Virus record (IMG/VR): IMGVR_UViG_3300005329_000012
Span: 25,544 to 89,543 of that record
Reading direction: 5' to 3' (one strand)
DNA from: a virus
Length of the DNA: 64,000 bases
A program made the translations under genes and the position numbers. This document shows positions 34,597 through 43,928 of this stretch, one piece after another. The number at the start of each line of letters is the position of its first letter. Positions within the stretch are counted from its first letter, which is position 1. Below the pieces are notes generated by a model. That model did not search any database and was not told the origin of the DNA. It worked only from the letters and a program-made list of their open reading frames with translations.

Positions 34597-35480
34597 CACC
34601 ACCGCGACTCCGGCCTCCCGGCAAGGTTGAGGCCACAGCACTACGGGACCTCTGGGCAGAACGAGGCTACAGGGTCCCCCACACGCTCACCCCGTCCCAG
34701 GAGGCCGTCCTGGAGAGCAACACGCAGTACCGCAAGTCGCGCCGCGACGACGGCGGCTGCGTGGTCTGCGAGGGGCAGGGCGAACACTACTGGCTCGGCG
34801 AGCGGCTGGAGTGCCCCGACGACTCCTTCGGGCACCCCGCGCAGCGCCTCGCGGAGTGGTACTGGGTGCACAACATCCCGCTCCAGTACCAGCTCCTCGA
34901 CTGGCGCGACTGGCCGACGGACACCGGCGTCAAGCTCCAGGCGAAGGCGATCGCCGAGGCGTACCTGGACTCGTACAAGGGGCTGTCCTTCTACGGCCAG
35001 GGGCTCAACATCTACTCGAAGACGCAGGGCACCGGCAAGACGTGGGTCGCCACCGCGATCCAGAAGGACCTGACCAAGTCCGGCGTGGACACGTGGTTCG
35101 TCCGCTTCCTGGACGTCGTCTCCTTGTACGACTGGGAGGACAAGGCGAAGAAGGCCCTGTACACGGACCGCATCAAGGGCGCGTCGTTCCTGGTGCTGGA
35201 CGAGGTACAGCCCGGCTGGACGCCGAAGCAGGCGTCGCTCTACCGCGAGAAGCTGGAGGAGCTGATCCGGCCGCGCGAGAGCGACAACCTCGTGACCGTC
35301 CTGACCACCAACATGACCCGCGACGAGCTGGCCGACGAGTACGGCCGCGTGTTCTCCCTGCTGAGCGCCAAGAACGAGTGGATCAGCCTGGAGGGCGCGG
35401 TCGACGCGCGCATCAGCTCCGACCTCTGGCGCCAACAGGCCGAGGCGGGGGAGAACAACGAGAGGCCGCCGATCACATGA
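34593..35480 (+). CDS. DnaC/DnaI-like helicase loader ATPase
   Basis: 295 aa. AAA+ type: Walker A in KTQGTGKTWVA (residues 143-153), Walker B FLVLDEV (199-205), and sensor-1-like LTTNM (about residue 229). Near the N-terminus is a Cys cluster (C56, C59, C74; CVVCEG...LEC), probably a zinc site that contacts DNA or the helicase. It lies directly before a DnaB-like helicase gene, sharing ATGA, as expected for a loader that opens the hexamer onto the origin. Family assignment rests on motifs and order. Confidence 0.82.
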   Translation: MTPPRLRPPGKVEATALRDLWAERGYRVPHTLTPSQEAVLESNTQYRKSRRDDGGCVVCEGQGEHYWLGERLECPDDSFGHPAQRLAEWYWVHNIPLQYQLLDWRDWPTDTGVKLQAKAIAEAYLDSYKGLSFYGQGLNIYSKTQGTGKTWVATAIQKDLTKSGVDTWFVRFLDVVSLYDWEDKAKKALYTDRIKGASFLVLDEVQPGWTPKQASLYREKLEELIRPRESDNLVTVLTTNMTRDELADEYGRVFSLLSAKNEWISLEGAVDARISSDLWRQQAEAGENNERPPIT

Positions 35481-36742
35481 CAGAGCTGTACGTGGGGCTG
35501 GACATCGACGAGCAGATCGTCGCCCACCTGGCGACGCCGGGCGGCGCGAAGATCGCCGAGGAACTCGACCCGGAGTTCCTGAGCGACGACGCCGCGGAGG
35601 CGCTGACGCGCTGGCGCGAGTACAAGGACCAGTACGGCGGGGTCATCCCGCCCGACATCCTCGCCGACGAGATGGACTGGGACGGCGAGTTCCCCGAGGC
35701 CCTCGGCGAGCCCGAGTACTGGCTCAACGAGGCCCGCACCCGGCAGCTGCGCCGCGAGGGCGCCGCGGCCATCAAGCGCGCGGGCGCGATGGGGAAGGAG
35801 GACCCGGTCGAGGCGTTCACCTGGCTCGGGAAGGAGTCCGTGCGGCTGGTCGAGCTGGCCGCGCCGCCCACCCGCGCCGTCCGCAGCCTCGGCACCGAGG
35901 GCGGCGCCGAGTGGTACCGCCAGCAGACGACCGAGGCGGCCAAGGGCCTCTCGTGGGGCTTCAAGGACATCGACGAGGCCGTCGGCGGGCTCCGCAACGG
36001 CACGCTGAACGTCATCGTCGCCCGGCTCAAGCGGTACAAGAGCTGGCTGGCGCAGAAGTCGGCCATGGAGACGTTCTACAACGGCAAGCGGGTCACGTTC
36101 GCCCCGCTGGAGCTGCCGGTGGGCGAGTTCAAGACGCGGCTCAACTGCATGATCGGCGACGTGCCGTGGTCGGTCGTCGGCCGCTACGTCGCCGGACCGG
36201 AGCACGTCGAGCGGATGGAGGAGGTCGAGGCTTGGATGCGCGAGCAGGCCAACCCGATCAACATCGTCAAGCCCGCGCCGGGCGCCGTCACGGCGGCCAC
36301 CCTGGCGGCCGAGGCGAAGCGGTACGAGAGCGACATCCTCTACGTGGACCAGCTCGACTTCATGGAGCGCGACCGCTCCCTCCCGGAGTGGGTCGAGTAC
36401 GGCCGCATCGCCACGGAGCTGAAGCAGGTGGCGATGGAGCTGGACATCCCGGTCGTCCTGGTCGTCCAGTTCAACCGGCAGGCCACCGTCAAGAAGTTCG
36501 TCGACCTGGGCGCGGAGTTCGTCGGCCACGCCGACAAGATCCCGCAGGTGCTCGACGTCCTGATGGCGAGCTTCGCCACCGGCCGGATGAAGGACAACGG
36601 CATCATCCACTACGGCATCCTGGAGTCCCGGTCGGCCACCGCTCCCCGCGCGTGGGAGATCAAGGTCGAGCTGGACGACAGAGCCGACTTCGTCCTCTCG
36701 CGCGAGCACGACCTCCACGCGGACGACGAGAGTGACGACTAG
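35477..36742 (+). CDS. DnaB-like replicative helicase with atypical P-loop
   Basis: 421 aa. RecA-fold helicase of the DnaB/gp4 type: SWGFKDIDEAVGGLRNGTLNVIVA precedes the P-loop, and Walker B is ILYVDQLDFM (287-296) followed by AMELDIPVVLVVQFNR (the DnaB Q/R motif). The P-loop position reads ARLKRYKSW (182-190) where active enzymes have GxxGxGKS; Lys and Ser remain but the glycines are lost. Unwinds DNA at the fork as a hexamer. Neighbours are loader and primase. Either the loop is functionally divergent or the ATPase is impaired. Confidence 0.85.
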   Translation: MTELYVGLDIDEQIVAHLATPGGAKIAEELDPEFLSDDAAEALTRWREYKDQYGGVIPPDILADEMDWDGEFPEALGEPEYWLNEARTRQLRREGAAAIKRAGAMGKEDPVEAFTWLGKESVRLVELAAPPTRAVRSLGTEGGAEWYRQQTTEAAKGLSWGFKDIDEAVGGLRNGTLNVIVARLKRYKSWLAQKSAMETFYNGKRVTFAPLELPVGEFKTRLNCMIGDVPWSVVGRYVAGPEHVERMEEVEAWMREQANPINIVKPAPGAVTAATLAAEAKRYESDILYVDQLDFMERDRSLPEWVEYGRIATELKQVAMELDIPVVLVVQFNRQATVKKFVDLGAEFVGHADKIPQVLDVLMASFATGRMKDNGIIHYGILESRSATAPRAWEIKVELDDRADFVLSREHDLHADDESDD

Positions 36743-37856
36743 CTTCCGACGCGGCAAGCAGGGCCTCCCACGGGAGGCCCGCCGCCCGCGGCTGGACTGG
36801 GACGAGGTACGCGAGTCCCTGGCCGCGGACGAGGCCCTGGCGGCGCTCGACGTGGACGTGGCCCGGGAGTCGCGCGGCGAGATGTGGGCGTTCTGCCCGC
36901 TCCCCGACCACCCCGGCGCCGACCGCTCCGGGAGCAACTTCTCGATCCACGAGGGCTCCCTCGTCTGGAAGTGCTTCACCTGCGACGAGGGTGGGGCGTT
37001 CCCCGAGCTGGTGATCAAGCTCCGCGGCCTGGAGGACGGCCCCGAGGGCTCGGCGTGGCAGCAGGCGCTCCGGTTCCTGGCCGAGTACTCCGACGTGGCG
37101 CTCGACGGCACGGTGGACGAGGTCTACAACAAGCAGGTCGAGCGCGCCGCGAAGGCGGCCGACTCGTGGGGCGCCCGCCGCCAGCGCGACCGGCGGCAGA
37201 TGCCCGCGTTCGCGCCCGGCGTCCTCGACCGCATGGGCGGCCCGGCGCCGCTCTCCGTCCTGGCGAAGTGGCACGTCGACGACGAGGAAGTGGTCGAGGC
37301 GTACGGCGTCAGGTACAGCGCGGAGAGCGAGCACCACGGCTACGTCGCCCCGGCGATCACGATCCCGCACTTCTTCGGCGGCAGGCTGGTCGGCTACCAG
37401 CGCCGCTGGCTCGCCGACGACCGTCCCGACTGGGTCCCGAAGTACACGAACACGGAGGACTTTCCGAAGGCCGACACCCTGTACGGCTGGGACGTCGCCC
37501 TCCCGTTCGCGCGCGCGGGCCACACGACGGCGGTGGTCGAGTCGGCCATGACCGTCCTGCGGCTGGCGTGCCTCGGAATCCCGGCCGTCGGCACCTTCGG
37601 CGCCAGCGTGACGGACGAGCAGATCCGGCTCCTCGGGACGCTGCGCCCCGGGCTGGCGCTCGCGTACGACAACGACCGGCCCGGCAGGAAGGCCACCCGG
37701 CGCATCGCCGACGAGCTGAGCTACCTGCCGCTCGACGTCGTCCCGCCGCCCCGCGGGGCCAAGGCCGACCTGGCCGACGCCGACGAGGCGGGCGTCCGCG
37801 ACGCGTTCGCGAGGGCCTATCCTGCGTACGACTCCGACCGAATAAAGGGTGAGTAA
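36732..37856 (+). CDS. dnaG: DnaG-like DNA primase
   Basis: 374 aa from GTG 36732, overlapping the helicase gene by 11 nt. N-terminal zinc domain: C55, H60, C81, C84 (FCPLPDH...WKCFTC). TOPRIM core: E270 in AVVESAMTVL and the D313-x-D315 motif in AYDNDRPGRK. It makes RNA primers for lagging-strand synthesis. Shorter than cellular DnaG (about 600 aa) because the C-terminal helicase-binding domain is missing, which is usual for phage primases. Gene order loader-helicase-primase supports a complete primosome. Confidence 0.9.
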   Translation: MTTSFRRGKQGLPREARRPRLDWDEVRESLAADEALAALDVDVARESRGEMWAFCPLPDHPGADRSGSNFSIHEGSLVWKCFTCDEGGAFPELVIKLRGLEDGPEGSAWQQALRFLAEYSDVALDGTVDEVYNKQVERAAKAADSWGARRQRDRRQMPAFAPGVLDRMGGPAPLSVLAKWHVDDEEVVEAYGVRYSAESEHHGYVAPAITIPHFFGGRLVGYQRRWLADDRPDWVPKYTNTEDFPKADTLYGWDVALPFARAGHTTAVVESAMTVLRLACLGIPAVGTFGASVTDEQIRLLGTLRPGLALAYDNDRPGRKATRRIADELSYLPLDVVPPPRGAKADLADADEAGVRDAFARAYPAYDSDRIKGE

Positions 37857-37857
37857 G

Positions 37858-37980
37858 ATGGCATTCGTGAAGCGAACCCGAGCCGAGTCCTACGAGCCCG
37901 TCCAGAAGGACGAGCCCGAGGCCACGCAGAAGGAGATCAAGGAGCCGGAGCCCAAGGCCCCGGCGTCCCCCGCGAAGTAG
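37858..37980 (+). CDS. 40-aa acidic/basic small protein
   Basis: ATG 37858 with AAAGGGTGAGTAAG upstream; 40 codons of typical GC-rich usage ending at TAG 37980. Starts MAFVKRTRAESYEP and ends in Pro/Lys/Ala repeats (EPEPKAPASPAK), probably disordered. It fills the gap between primase and the ssDNA-binding-like gene. No function assigned. Confidence 0.55.
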   Translation: MAFVKRTRAESYEPVQKDEPEATQKEIKEPEPKAPASPAK

Positions 37981-37981
37981 C

Positions 37982-37987
37982 TACAAT
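37982..37987 (+). promoter_or_regulatory. -10 box upstream of ssDNA-binding-like gene
   Basis: TACAAT, 42 nt before the next start codon, giving a short leader with AGGAGG. Allows separate, higher expression of the DNA-binding protein. Confidence 0.5.
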
Positions 37988-38029
37988 CTTACCGCAAAGC
38001 CACAACACTCAACGTACAGGAGGCATTAG

Positions 38030-38929
38030 GTGGCACAGTTCCGTAGGGGCGCCGACGCGATCGCGCAGGCGGCCAAGCGCAAGGGAGGCGGCAAGTTCGC
38101 CCCGGTCTTCAAGTTCGAGGCCGACGAGACGAAGTACCTCCAGTTCCTCGTCCCGATGGAGGACATCCCGACGGTGCTCATGCACCAGTTCATCATCATC
38201 GGCTCCCGCGAGGACGGGTCGCCGAAGTACGAGCGGTTCATCTCGCGCCGCGACCCGGGCCTCGACGGGCCGGACGGGTACGACGAGATCATCGACCGCT
38301 TCGGCCTGACGCCGACGGAGCGCAGCGTCGCCCTCGCGGTCGAGGTCGAGCCCGTCTACGGCGAGGGCACCGGCCGACGCAAGAAGATCGAGGGCTTCGA
38401 CCTGGCCATGCGCCAGTTCGAGAAGGACGGCGAGACCGTGGAGGTCCCGGCGTTCCAGCTCGTGATCGAGAGCCCGAAGACCTTCTTCAACCACCTGGCG
38501 GCGCAGGACGACGTCAAGGCGATCGAGGAGACGATCTGGGCCGTCAAGCGGAATGGGAAGGGCACGGACACGACCTACACGTTCATCGACACGGGCGAGG
38601 ACGCCCTGGACGTGGAGGACGAGCTGAACGCCTTCACCGAGACGTTCGACTTCGAGGCGTGGCTCGACGAGCTGGCCGACGAGGAGCGCATGCGCGAGCT
38701 GATCGAGCCGCTCCCGGACGACCACCGCCTCAGCCGCTTCGGCGGCAAGGGGAAGAAGGACGACGACGCCGAGGCGCCGAAGCGGGGCCGCAGGGCCTCG
38801 TCCCGCGCCCGCGCGGCGGACGTCGAGGAAGACGACAGCGAGCCCGAGGCAGAGCCCGCGGCCGAGAAGCCCAAGGCGGGCGAGCGGTCGAAGCGGTTCT
38901 CGGCGCTTCGGGACTCCGTCAAGGCGTGA
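38030..38929 (+). CDS. ssDNA-binding-like protein
   Basis: 299 aa from GTG 38030 with AGGAGG 8 nt upstream. Residues 25-210 form a beta-rich core with FKFEADETKYLQFLVPMEDIPTVLMHQFI and many Tyr/Phe. The C-terminal 70 residues are low-complexity, with an acidic tail and basic patches (KGKKDDDAEAPKRGRRASSRARAADVEEDDSEPEAEP), the layout of gp32/SSB proteins that recruit partners through the tail. Its own promoter and position just before the DNA polymerase fit. Identification is by architecture; another replication accessory is possible. Confidence 0.65.
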   Translation: MAQFRRGADAIAQAAKRKGGGKFAPVFKFEADETKYLQFLVPMEDIPTVLMHQFIIIGSREDGSPKYERFISRRDPGLDGPDGYDEIIDRFGLTPTERSVALAVEVEPVYGEGTGRRKKIEGFDLAMRQFEKDGETVEVPAFQLVIESPKTFFNHLAAQDDVKAIEETIWAVKRNGKGTDTTYTFIDTGEDALDVEDELNAFTETFDFEAWLDELADEERMRELIEPLPDDHRLSRFGGKGKKDDDAEAPKRGRRASSRARAADVEEDDSEPEAEPAAEKPKAGERSKRFSALRDSVKA

Positions 38930-38943
38930 CGGCCGCCAGCAAC

Positions 38944-38970
38944 CCGGCCCCGGGCGACCCCCGGGGCCGG
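38944..38970 (+). terminator. GC-rich stem-loop before polymerase gene
   Basis: 8-bp stem CCGGCCCC/GGGGCCGG, loop GGGCGACCCCC. Likely attenuates transcription into the polymerase gene. Confidence 0.5.
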
Positions 38971-38978
38971 AGGGCCTC

Positions 38979-41900
38979 ATGATCCCCGTACACAACCACA
39001 GCGAGTACAGCGCCCTCGACGGCTACTCCAAGCCCGAGGAGATCGCGGCCCGCATCCTGGAGGTCGGCGCCCCGGGCGCCTTCCTGACCGACCACGGCAC
39101 TGTGGCCGGGTTCCCGGAGTTCCGCAAGGCGATGGAGAGGGAGGGCCTCAAGGTCGGCTACGGGATGGAGGCGTACCAGGCCCGCGGCAGCCGCCTCATC
39201 AAGAAGAACGCCGAGACGGACAAGAGCTACCGGAAGGGCGAGGACGCCTTCCACCTGGTCCTCCTGGCCATGACCAACGAGGGCTACAGGAACCTGCTCC
39301 GCATCAGCGACAAGGCCCACCGCACCGGGTTCCACTACGACCCGCGGGTGGACGCCGAGCTGCTCGCGCAGTACAGCGAGGGCATCGTCGCCACGACGGC
39401 CTGCATCGGCTCGCTGGTCAACCAGCGGCTCATGGAGGACGACCTCGGCCCGTTCGACGACCTGATCGGCATCTTCGGCGACAACCTCCTGGTCGAGGTC
39501 CACACCTACGACTCGAAGCTCCAGCGCGCCCTCAACGAGGAGCTTGCCCGCCTCGCGGCCGAGCGCGGCCTGCGTCTCGTCTACGCGAACGACGCGCACT
39601 ACGCCGTCCCGGAGCAGTACGACATCCACGAGGTTCTCCTCTGCGCGCAGATGAACGAGAAGTTCGGCAACCTGCGCTACGCCCACTTCCTGGACGAGAA
39701 CGGCGAGCAGCGCCACCACCCGCCCTGCCTCTACATCATGGACGAGGCCGAGGTCCGGGAGCGGCTCGCCGACGGCTACCGCCCCGGGCAGGGCGGCCTG
39801 ACGCCGGGCCAGATCGACGAGGCCATCGCGACGAGCGACTGGCTCATGGAGAGCAACGCGGTCTCGCTGGGGGAGAAGTCGAACCAGGTCTACCTGCCGA
39901 AGGTCAGCGAGAAGGGCCGCGGGGCCGACGACCTGCTCCTCGACCTCATCGAGTCCGGGCTGGCGCGGCGCTACCCCGGCGGCAAGCTGACGCGCGAGAT
40001 CGTCGACCGGGCCGAGGAGGAGTACGACACCCTCTGCGGGGCCATCGGCGGGATGGGCGCCGACTACTTCCTCGTCGTGCACGACTACATCACGTGGGCG
40101 AAGGCGCAGGGCATCCTCGTCGGCCCGGGCCGCGGCTCCGTCGGCGGCTCGCTCGTCGCGTACTTGATCGGCCTGACCAACGTGGACCCGCTCAAGCACG
40201 ACCTCCAGTTCCAGCGGTTCTGGAACGTGGGGCGCACCGACGGCCTGCCGGACGTGGACACCGATTTCCAGAAGACGCGGCGCCACGACATGATCGAGTA
40301 CGTCCAGGGCAAGTACGGCGACGACAAGGTGCTCATGATCGGCAGCCACGTCTACCTCGCGCCGAAGGCGGCCGTCCGCAAGGCGGCGACCGTGGTCTAC
40401 GACGACCCTCCCTACGGCCTGGTCAACAAGATCACGCACGACATCATGAAGAAGACCGACACGGTGCGCGCGGGCCAGCTGCTCACGTGGGAGGAGCTGT
40501 TCGAGAAGGACCCCGAGTCGTTCCTGGACGAGAAGGGCGCCGCCATCCTGCGGGACGCCCGGGAGGAGCTGGCGCCGTACCTCGCCGACGAGCAGTGGCA
40601 GCCCATGTTCGACGCGGCCGAGGGCCTGTCCGGCCGTCTCTCGACCTACGGCGTGCACGCCTCCGCGGTCGTCATCAGCGAGGTCCCGCTGGACGAGCAC
40701 CTGCCCGCGCGGTCGGCGTCGGACTCGGACATCGCGAAGGACCGCGTCATGGTGACGCAGGCAGAGATGGACGTGGTCGAGAAGGCCGGGTTCCCGAAGT
40801 TCGACTTCCTGGGCCTCAAGACGCTCGACATGCTGATGCGCGCGGCCAAGCTGGCCAACCCCGGCTGGACGGACCAGGACGCGGTCGAGTACTACTGGTC
40901 CCTCGACGTCGAGGACCCGGAGACCGTCAGCGAGGAGTACTACGAGCTGATCGACAAGGGCCAGACCCTCGGCCTGTTCCAGATCGACGACAAGTACGGC
41001 GCGAAGAAGATCGGCCGGGACCTCAAGCCCCGCACGCTCGCGCACCTGGGAGCCATCGTGGCCCTGAACAACCCGGGGCCGCAGCGCACCGGGGTCGTGG
41101 ACGCCTACCTGGCCTGCCGCAACGGCGAGGCCGACCCGCAGGAGCGCGACGCGATCCTGGCGCCCATCCTCACCGACACCTACGGCGAGTTCGTCTACCA
41201 GGAGCAGGTCATCGCGTACTTCACGGAGCTGTACAAGCGCAGCCACCCGCGCGGGTTCGACGAGGACGACAAGGACCTCCAGAAGGCGATCCTCTCCGAG
41301 GCGGACCACATCCGCAAGATGGTCGGCAAGCGGCTGTTCCGCGACATGGCCGCCTACCTCCCCGTCTACGTGGCGATCGCCACCGACGGCGACATCCACC
41401 GCTGCATGGAGAAGTACGGCGACGAGGTCGACCCGCGCGACCGCGAGGAGATCATCAAGGACTTCGAGAAGGCCGGGTACACCGGGGCCAGGATGCACGA
41501 GGACGACGCCCTCGCCAACTGGGACGACATCGTGGCCTTCTCCCTCTACGGCTTCAACAAGGCGCACGCGATCGAGTACGGCACGGTGCTCGCCTGGACG
41601 CTCCACGCGAAGGGCAAGTGGCCGACCGAGTTCGGGATGGCCGGAATCGAGTACGCCGACAAGCCGGAGAAGGTCGCCGGGTACGTCAACGAGTCGCGCG
41701 CGAGGGGCGTCGCCGTCCTGCCGCCGGACGTCAACCGCTCCGAGGAGGTCATCTCCAAGGCGGGCGACGGCGAGATCATCTACGGCCTCGCGGACGTCAA
41801 GGGCGTCGGCGTGGCGTCCGCGCGCTGGGTCGTGCAGAACCGGCCGTACGCGAGCCCCGAGGCGTTCGTCCAGAAGCTCAAGCTCCAGGACAAGCCCGCG

Positions 41901-42512
41901 TGCAACATGGGCCACTTCAAGGTGCTGATGGAGGCCGGGGCGTTCGACCCGTTCGGCCACCGCCTGCGCGAGTGCGACTTCGACTCGTGCGCGGGCACCG
42001 GCCGCGCGGTCCGCATGGTCCCGAAGAAGTCCGGCGACGGCGAGAAGCGCGAGCGGTACGAGTGCCCCGAGTGCGGCGGCGTCGGCTGGGTGCCGTGCGA
42101 CCTCCCGACCGAGGGCAAGCGCGCGGCGGCCGAGAAGGCGCTGCTCGGCGTCGAGCTGACCAACAGCTACGAGAAGCTGATGAAGAAGCACGCGAAGCGG
42201 CTCGGCAAGCTGCCGCCCCTGTCCACCGTCGAGGACAAGGAGTTCCCGAAGGGCGAGACCACCATCACCGTGGCGGGCGTCATCACCGACGTCAGGGACA
42301 TCGTGATCCGGTCGGACGCGCACGCGCGCGTCGCGGGCCGGAAGATGGCACGCGCCACGATCCAGTGGGAGGGCGAGGAGCTTTCGTTCGCCGTGTTCCC
42401 CGACACGCTCGAAAACTACGAGTACCTCGTCCAGGAGAACACGCTGGGCGAGTTCACCCTCAAGCAGTCACCGAAGGGACCCTCCCTTGTGAAAGGATGG
42501 AAGGCGCTTTGA
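38979..42512 (+). CDS. dnaE: DNA polymerase III alpha subunit (DnaE-like)
   Basis: 1177 aa, family C replicative polymerase. PHP domain at the N-terminus is intact (VHNHSEYSALDG with H5 and H7; LTDHGTVAG), so a proofreading-type nuclease may be active. Palm: RGSV(G)GSLVAYLIGLTNVDPL, then PDVDTDF with catalytic D425/D427, and third acidic D609 in KFDFLGLKTL. Residues 999-1040 carry an extra Cys cluster (C999...C1029, C1032, C1040; YECPECGGVGW) that looks like an inserted zinc ribbon. An OB-fold-like C-terminus (TTITVAGVITDVRDIV) follows. It synthesises phage DNA and is followed by recA. Confidence 0.95.
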   Translation: MIPVHNHSEYSALDGYSKPEEIAARILEVGAPGAFLTDHGTVAGFPEFRKAMEREGLKVGYGMEAYQARGSRLIKKNAETDKSYRKGEDAFHLVLLAMTNEGYRNLLRISDKAHRTGFHYDPRVDAELLAQYSEGIVATTACIGSLVNQRLMEDDLGPFDDLIGIFGDNLLVEVHTYDSKLQRALNEELARLAAERGLRLVYANDAHYAVPEQYDIHEVLLCAQMNEKFGNLRYAHFLDENGEQRHHPPCLYIMDEAEVRERLADGYRPGQGGLTPGQIDEAIATSDWLMESNAVSLGEKSNQVYLPKVSEKGRGADDLLLDLIESGLARRYPGGKLTREIVDRAEEEYDTLCGAIGGMGADYFLVVHDYITWAKAQGILVGPGRGSVGGSLVAYLIGLTNVDPLKHDLQFQRFWNVGRTDGLPDVDTDFQKTRRHDMIEYVQGKYGDDKVLMIGSHVYLAPKAAVRKAATVVYDDPPYGLVNKITHDIMKKTDTVRAGQLLTWEELFEKDPESFLDEKGAAILRDAREELAPYLADEQWQPMFDAAEGLSGRLSTYGVHASAVVISEVPLDEHLPARSASDSDIAKDRVMVTQAEMDVVEKAGFPKFDFLGLKTLDMLMRAAKLANPGWTDQDAVEYYWSLDVEDPETVSEEYYELIDKGQTLGLFQIDDKYGAKKIGRDLKPRTLAHLGAIVALNNPGPQRTGVVDAYLACRNGEADPQERDAILAPILTDTYGEFVYQEQVIAYFTELYKRSHPRGFDEDDKDLQKAILSEADHIRKMVGKRLFRDMAAYLPVYVAIATDGDIHRCMEKYGDEVDPRDREEIIKDFEKAGYTGARMHEDDALANWDDIVAFSLYGFNKAHAIEYGTVLAWTLHAKGKWPTEFGMAGIEYADKPEKVAGYVNESRARGVAVLPPDVNRSEEVISKAGDGEIIYGLADVKGVGVASARWVVQNRPYASPEAFVQKLKLQDKPACNMGHFKVLMEAGAFDPFGHRLRECDFDSCAGTGRAVRMVPKKSGDGEKRERYECPECGGVGWVPCDLPTEGKRAAAEKALLGVELTNSYEKLMKKHAKRLGKLPPLSTVEDKEFPKGETTITVAGVITDVRDIVIRSDAHARVAGRKMARATIQWEGEELSFAVFPDTLENYEYLVQENTLGEFTLKQSPKGPSLVKGWKAL

Positions 42513-43606
42513 GCAAGAAGGTACGGCAGATCGCCAGCGCCGGGGCCATGGACGGCCTCGTGTCGTCGCTCCAGAAGTCGTTCGGCCAGAACTCGGCCCG
42601 CAAGGGAGGGCTACAGCGCGCCCTCCGCTCCGTCCCGACGGGCTCCCTCGCGCTCGACTTCGAGCTGGGGACCGGCGGCTGGCCGCTCGGCTACCTCTGC
42701 GGCGTCTTCGGCCCGCGCGACATCGGCAAGTCCTCGATGGTCGGCTTCAACGCCATCCGCAACGCGCAGGCGATGGGCCTGAACTGCGCCTACATCGCCG
42801 TCGAGCCCGCGGGCTCCGAGAACTGGGAGGCGTGGGCCACGCTCAACGGCGTGAACGTGGACGAGCTGCTGCTGACCTGGCCGGAGACCGGCGAGGAGGC
42901 GTTCGAGATGCTGCTCAAGATCCTCCGGTCGGAGGTCGTGGACTTCGTCGTCTTCGACTCCATCGGCGCGATCCTCGGCGAGGGCGAGCTGAAGGAGGAC
43001 GGCAAGGCCCGCCAGGGCGGCCAGTCCTCGCTCATCAGCTGGGGCGTCAAGGCCGCGGCCCCGCTCGCGTTCAAGAACGACGTCGGCGTCCTCCTGTTCA
43101 ACCAGGTGAGGCACCTGATGAGCCCGGGCGTCCGCGGCACCGTGTACAAGCAGCCCGGCGGCGAGGCCCTGGAGCACTCCGAGGCCATCATCGTCCAGCT
43201 CAAGCGCGGCAAGGCGAAGTACACCGTCAAGGACAACGGCAACGACGTCACGATCGGCGGGGAGATCGTCGCCGACATCCGCCGCAACAAGCTGAGCCAG
43301 GGCACCGGCAAGCGCGCGGCGTTCGACTACTACCACACGCAGGCCGACGGCTACCCGTTCGGCATCGACGCCGACTCGGACGTGGTGAACACCGCGGTCC
43401 GCACGGGCGTCATCGAGCGGGCCGGGTCGTTCTACCGGCTGCCGGACGGCACGCAGCACCAGGGCATGACCAAGGTCGGCGAGCACATGGCGGCCAACCC
43501 CGAGGCGTTCGCCCAGGTCCGCGAGGGCGTCCTCCAGGCGATGCTCGCGCGCGGCCAGACCGCCAACCCCAAGACGCTGGAGGAGGTCCAGTCCGATGCA
43601 GGCTAA
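42509..43606 (+). CDS. recA: RecA/UvsX-like recombinase
   Basis: 365 aa from TTG 42509 overlapping the polymerase stop (TTGA); an in-frame ATG at 42497 is an alternative start. RecA core: PTGSLALDFELGTGGWPLGYLCGVFGP with Walker A GPRDIGKS (68-75), FVVFDSIGAI as Walker B, and the L1/L2-like region FNQVRHLMSPGVRGT. It forms filaments on ssDNA for strand exchange, recombination-dependent replication and repair. The C-terminal 100 residues (DADSDVVNTAVRTGVIERAGSFYRLPDG) correspond to the RecA C-terminal domain. Confidence 0.92.
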   Translation: MSKKVRQIASAGAMDGLVSSLQKSFGQNSARKGGLQRALRSVPTGSLALDFELGTGGWPLGYLCGVFGPRDIGKSSMVGFNAIRNAQAMGLNCAYIAVEPAGSENWEAWATLNGVNVDELLLTWPETGEEAFEMLLKILRSEVVDFVVFDSIGAILGEGELKEDGKARQGGQSSLISWGVKAAAPLAFKNDVGVLLFNQVRHLMSPGVRGTVYKQPGGEALEHSEAIIVQLKRGKAKYTVKDNGNDVTIGGEIVADIRRNKLSQGTGKRAAFDYYHTQADGYPFGIDADSDVVNTAVRTGVIERAGSFYRLPDGTQHQGMTKVGEHMAANPEAFAQVREGVLQAMLARGQTANPKTLEEVQSDAG

Positions 43607-43928
43607 CAGGTTCCGCAAGAAGCCCGTCGTCGTCGTGGCGGCGCAGTGGGACGGCACGAACGAGGAGGCCGGGGAGATCGTCGAGTGGATCAAGCGGCTC
43701 AAGGGCGACGCCCAGCTCACGAGCGTCCCGAACCTGACGCACACCATCTCGATCTACACGCTGGAGGGCGTCATGCACGCGATGCCCGGCGACTGGATCA
43801 TCCGCGGCGTCAAGGGCGAGTTCTACCCCTGCAAGCCCGACATCTTCGAGCAGACCTACGAGCCGAACGGTACGACGCTCATCACCGACATGGAGGTCAC
43901 GGGACTGTCGTATGGCGAAGCGGGGTAG
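43596..43928 (+). CDS. Conserved-type phage protein with PGDWIIRG motif
   Basis: 110 aa, ATG overlapping the recA end. Central motif MPGDWIIRGVKGEFYPCKPDIFEQTYEP is characteristic of a small family widespread in phages, with no established activity that I know of. The N-terminus is basic (MQANRFRKKPVVVVAAQWDG). Probably a small cytoplasmic protein expressed with recombination genes. Confidence 0.7.
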   Translation: MQANRFRKKPVVVVAAQWDGTNEEAGEIVEWIKRLKGDAQLTSVPNLTHTISIYTLEGVMHAMPGDWIIRGVKGEFYPCKPDIFEQTYEPNGTTLITDMEVTGLSYGEAG

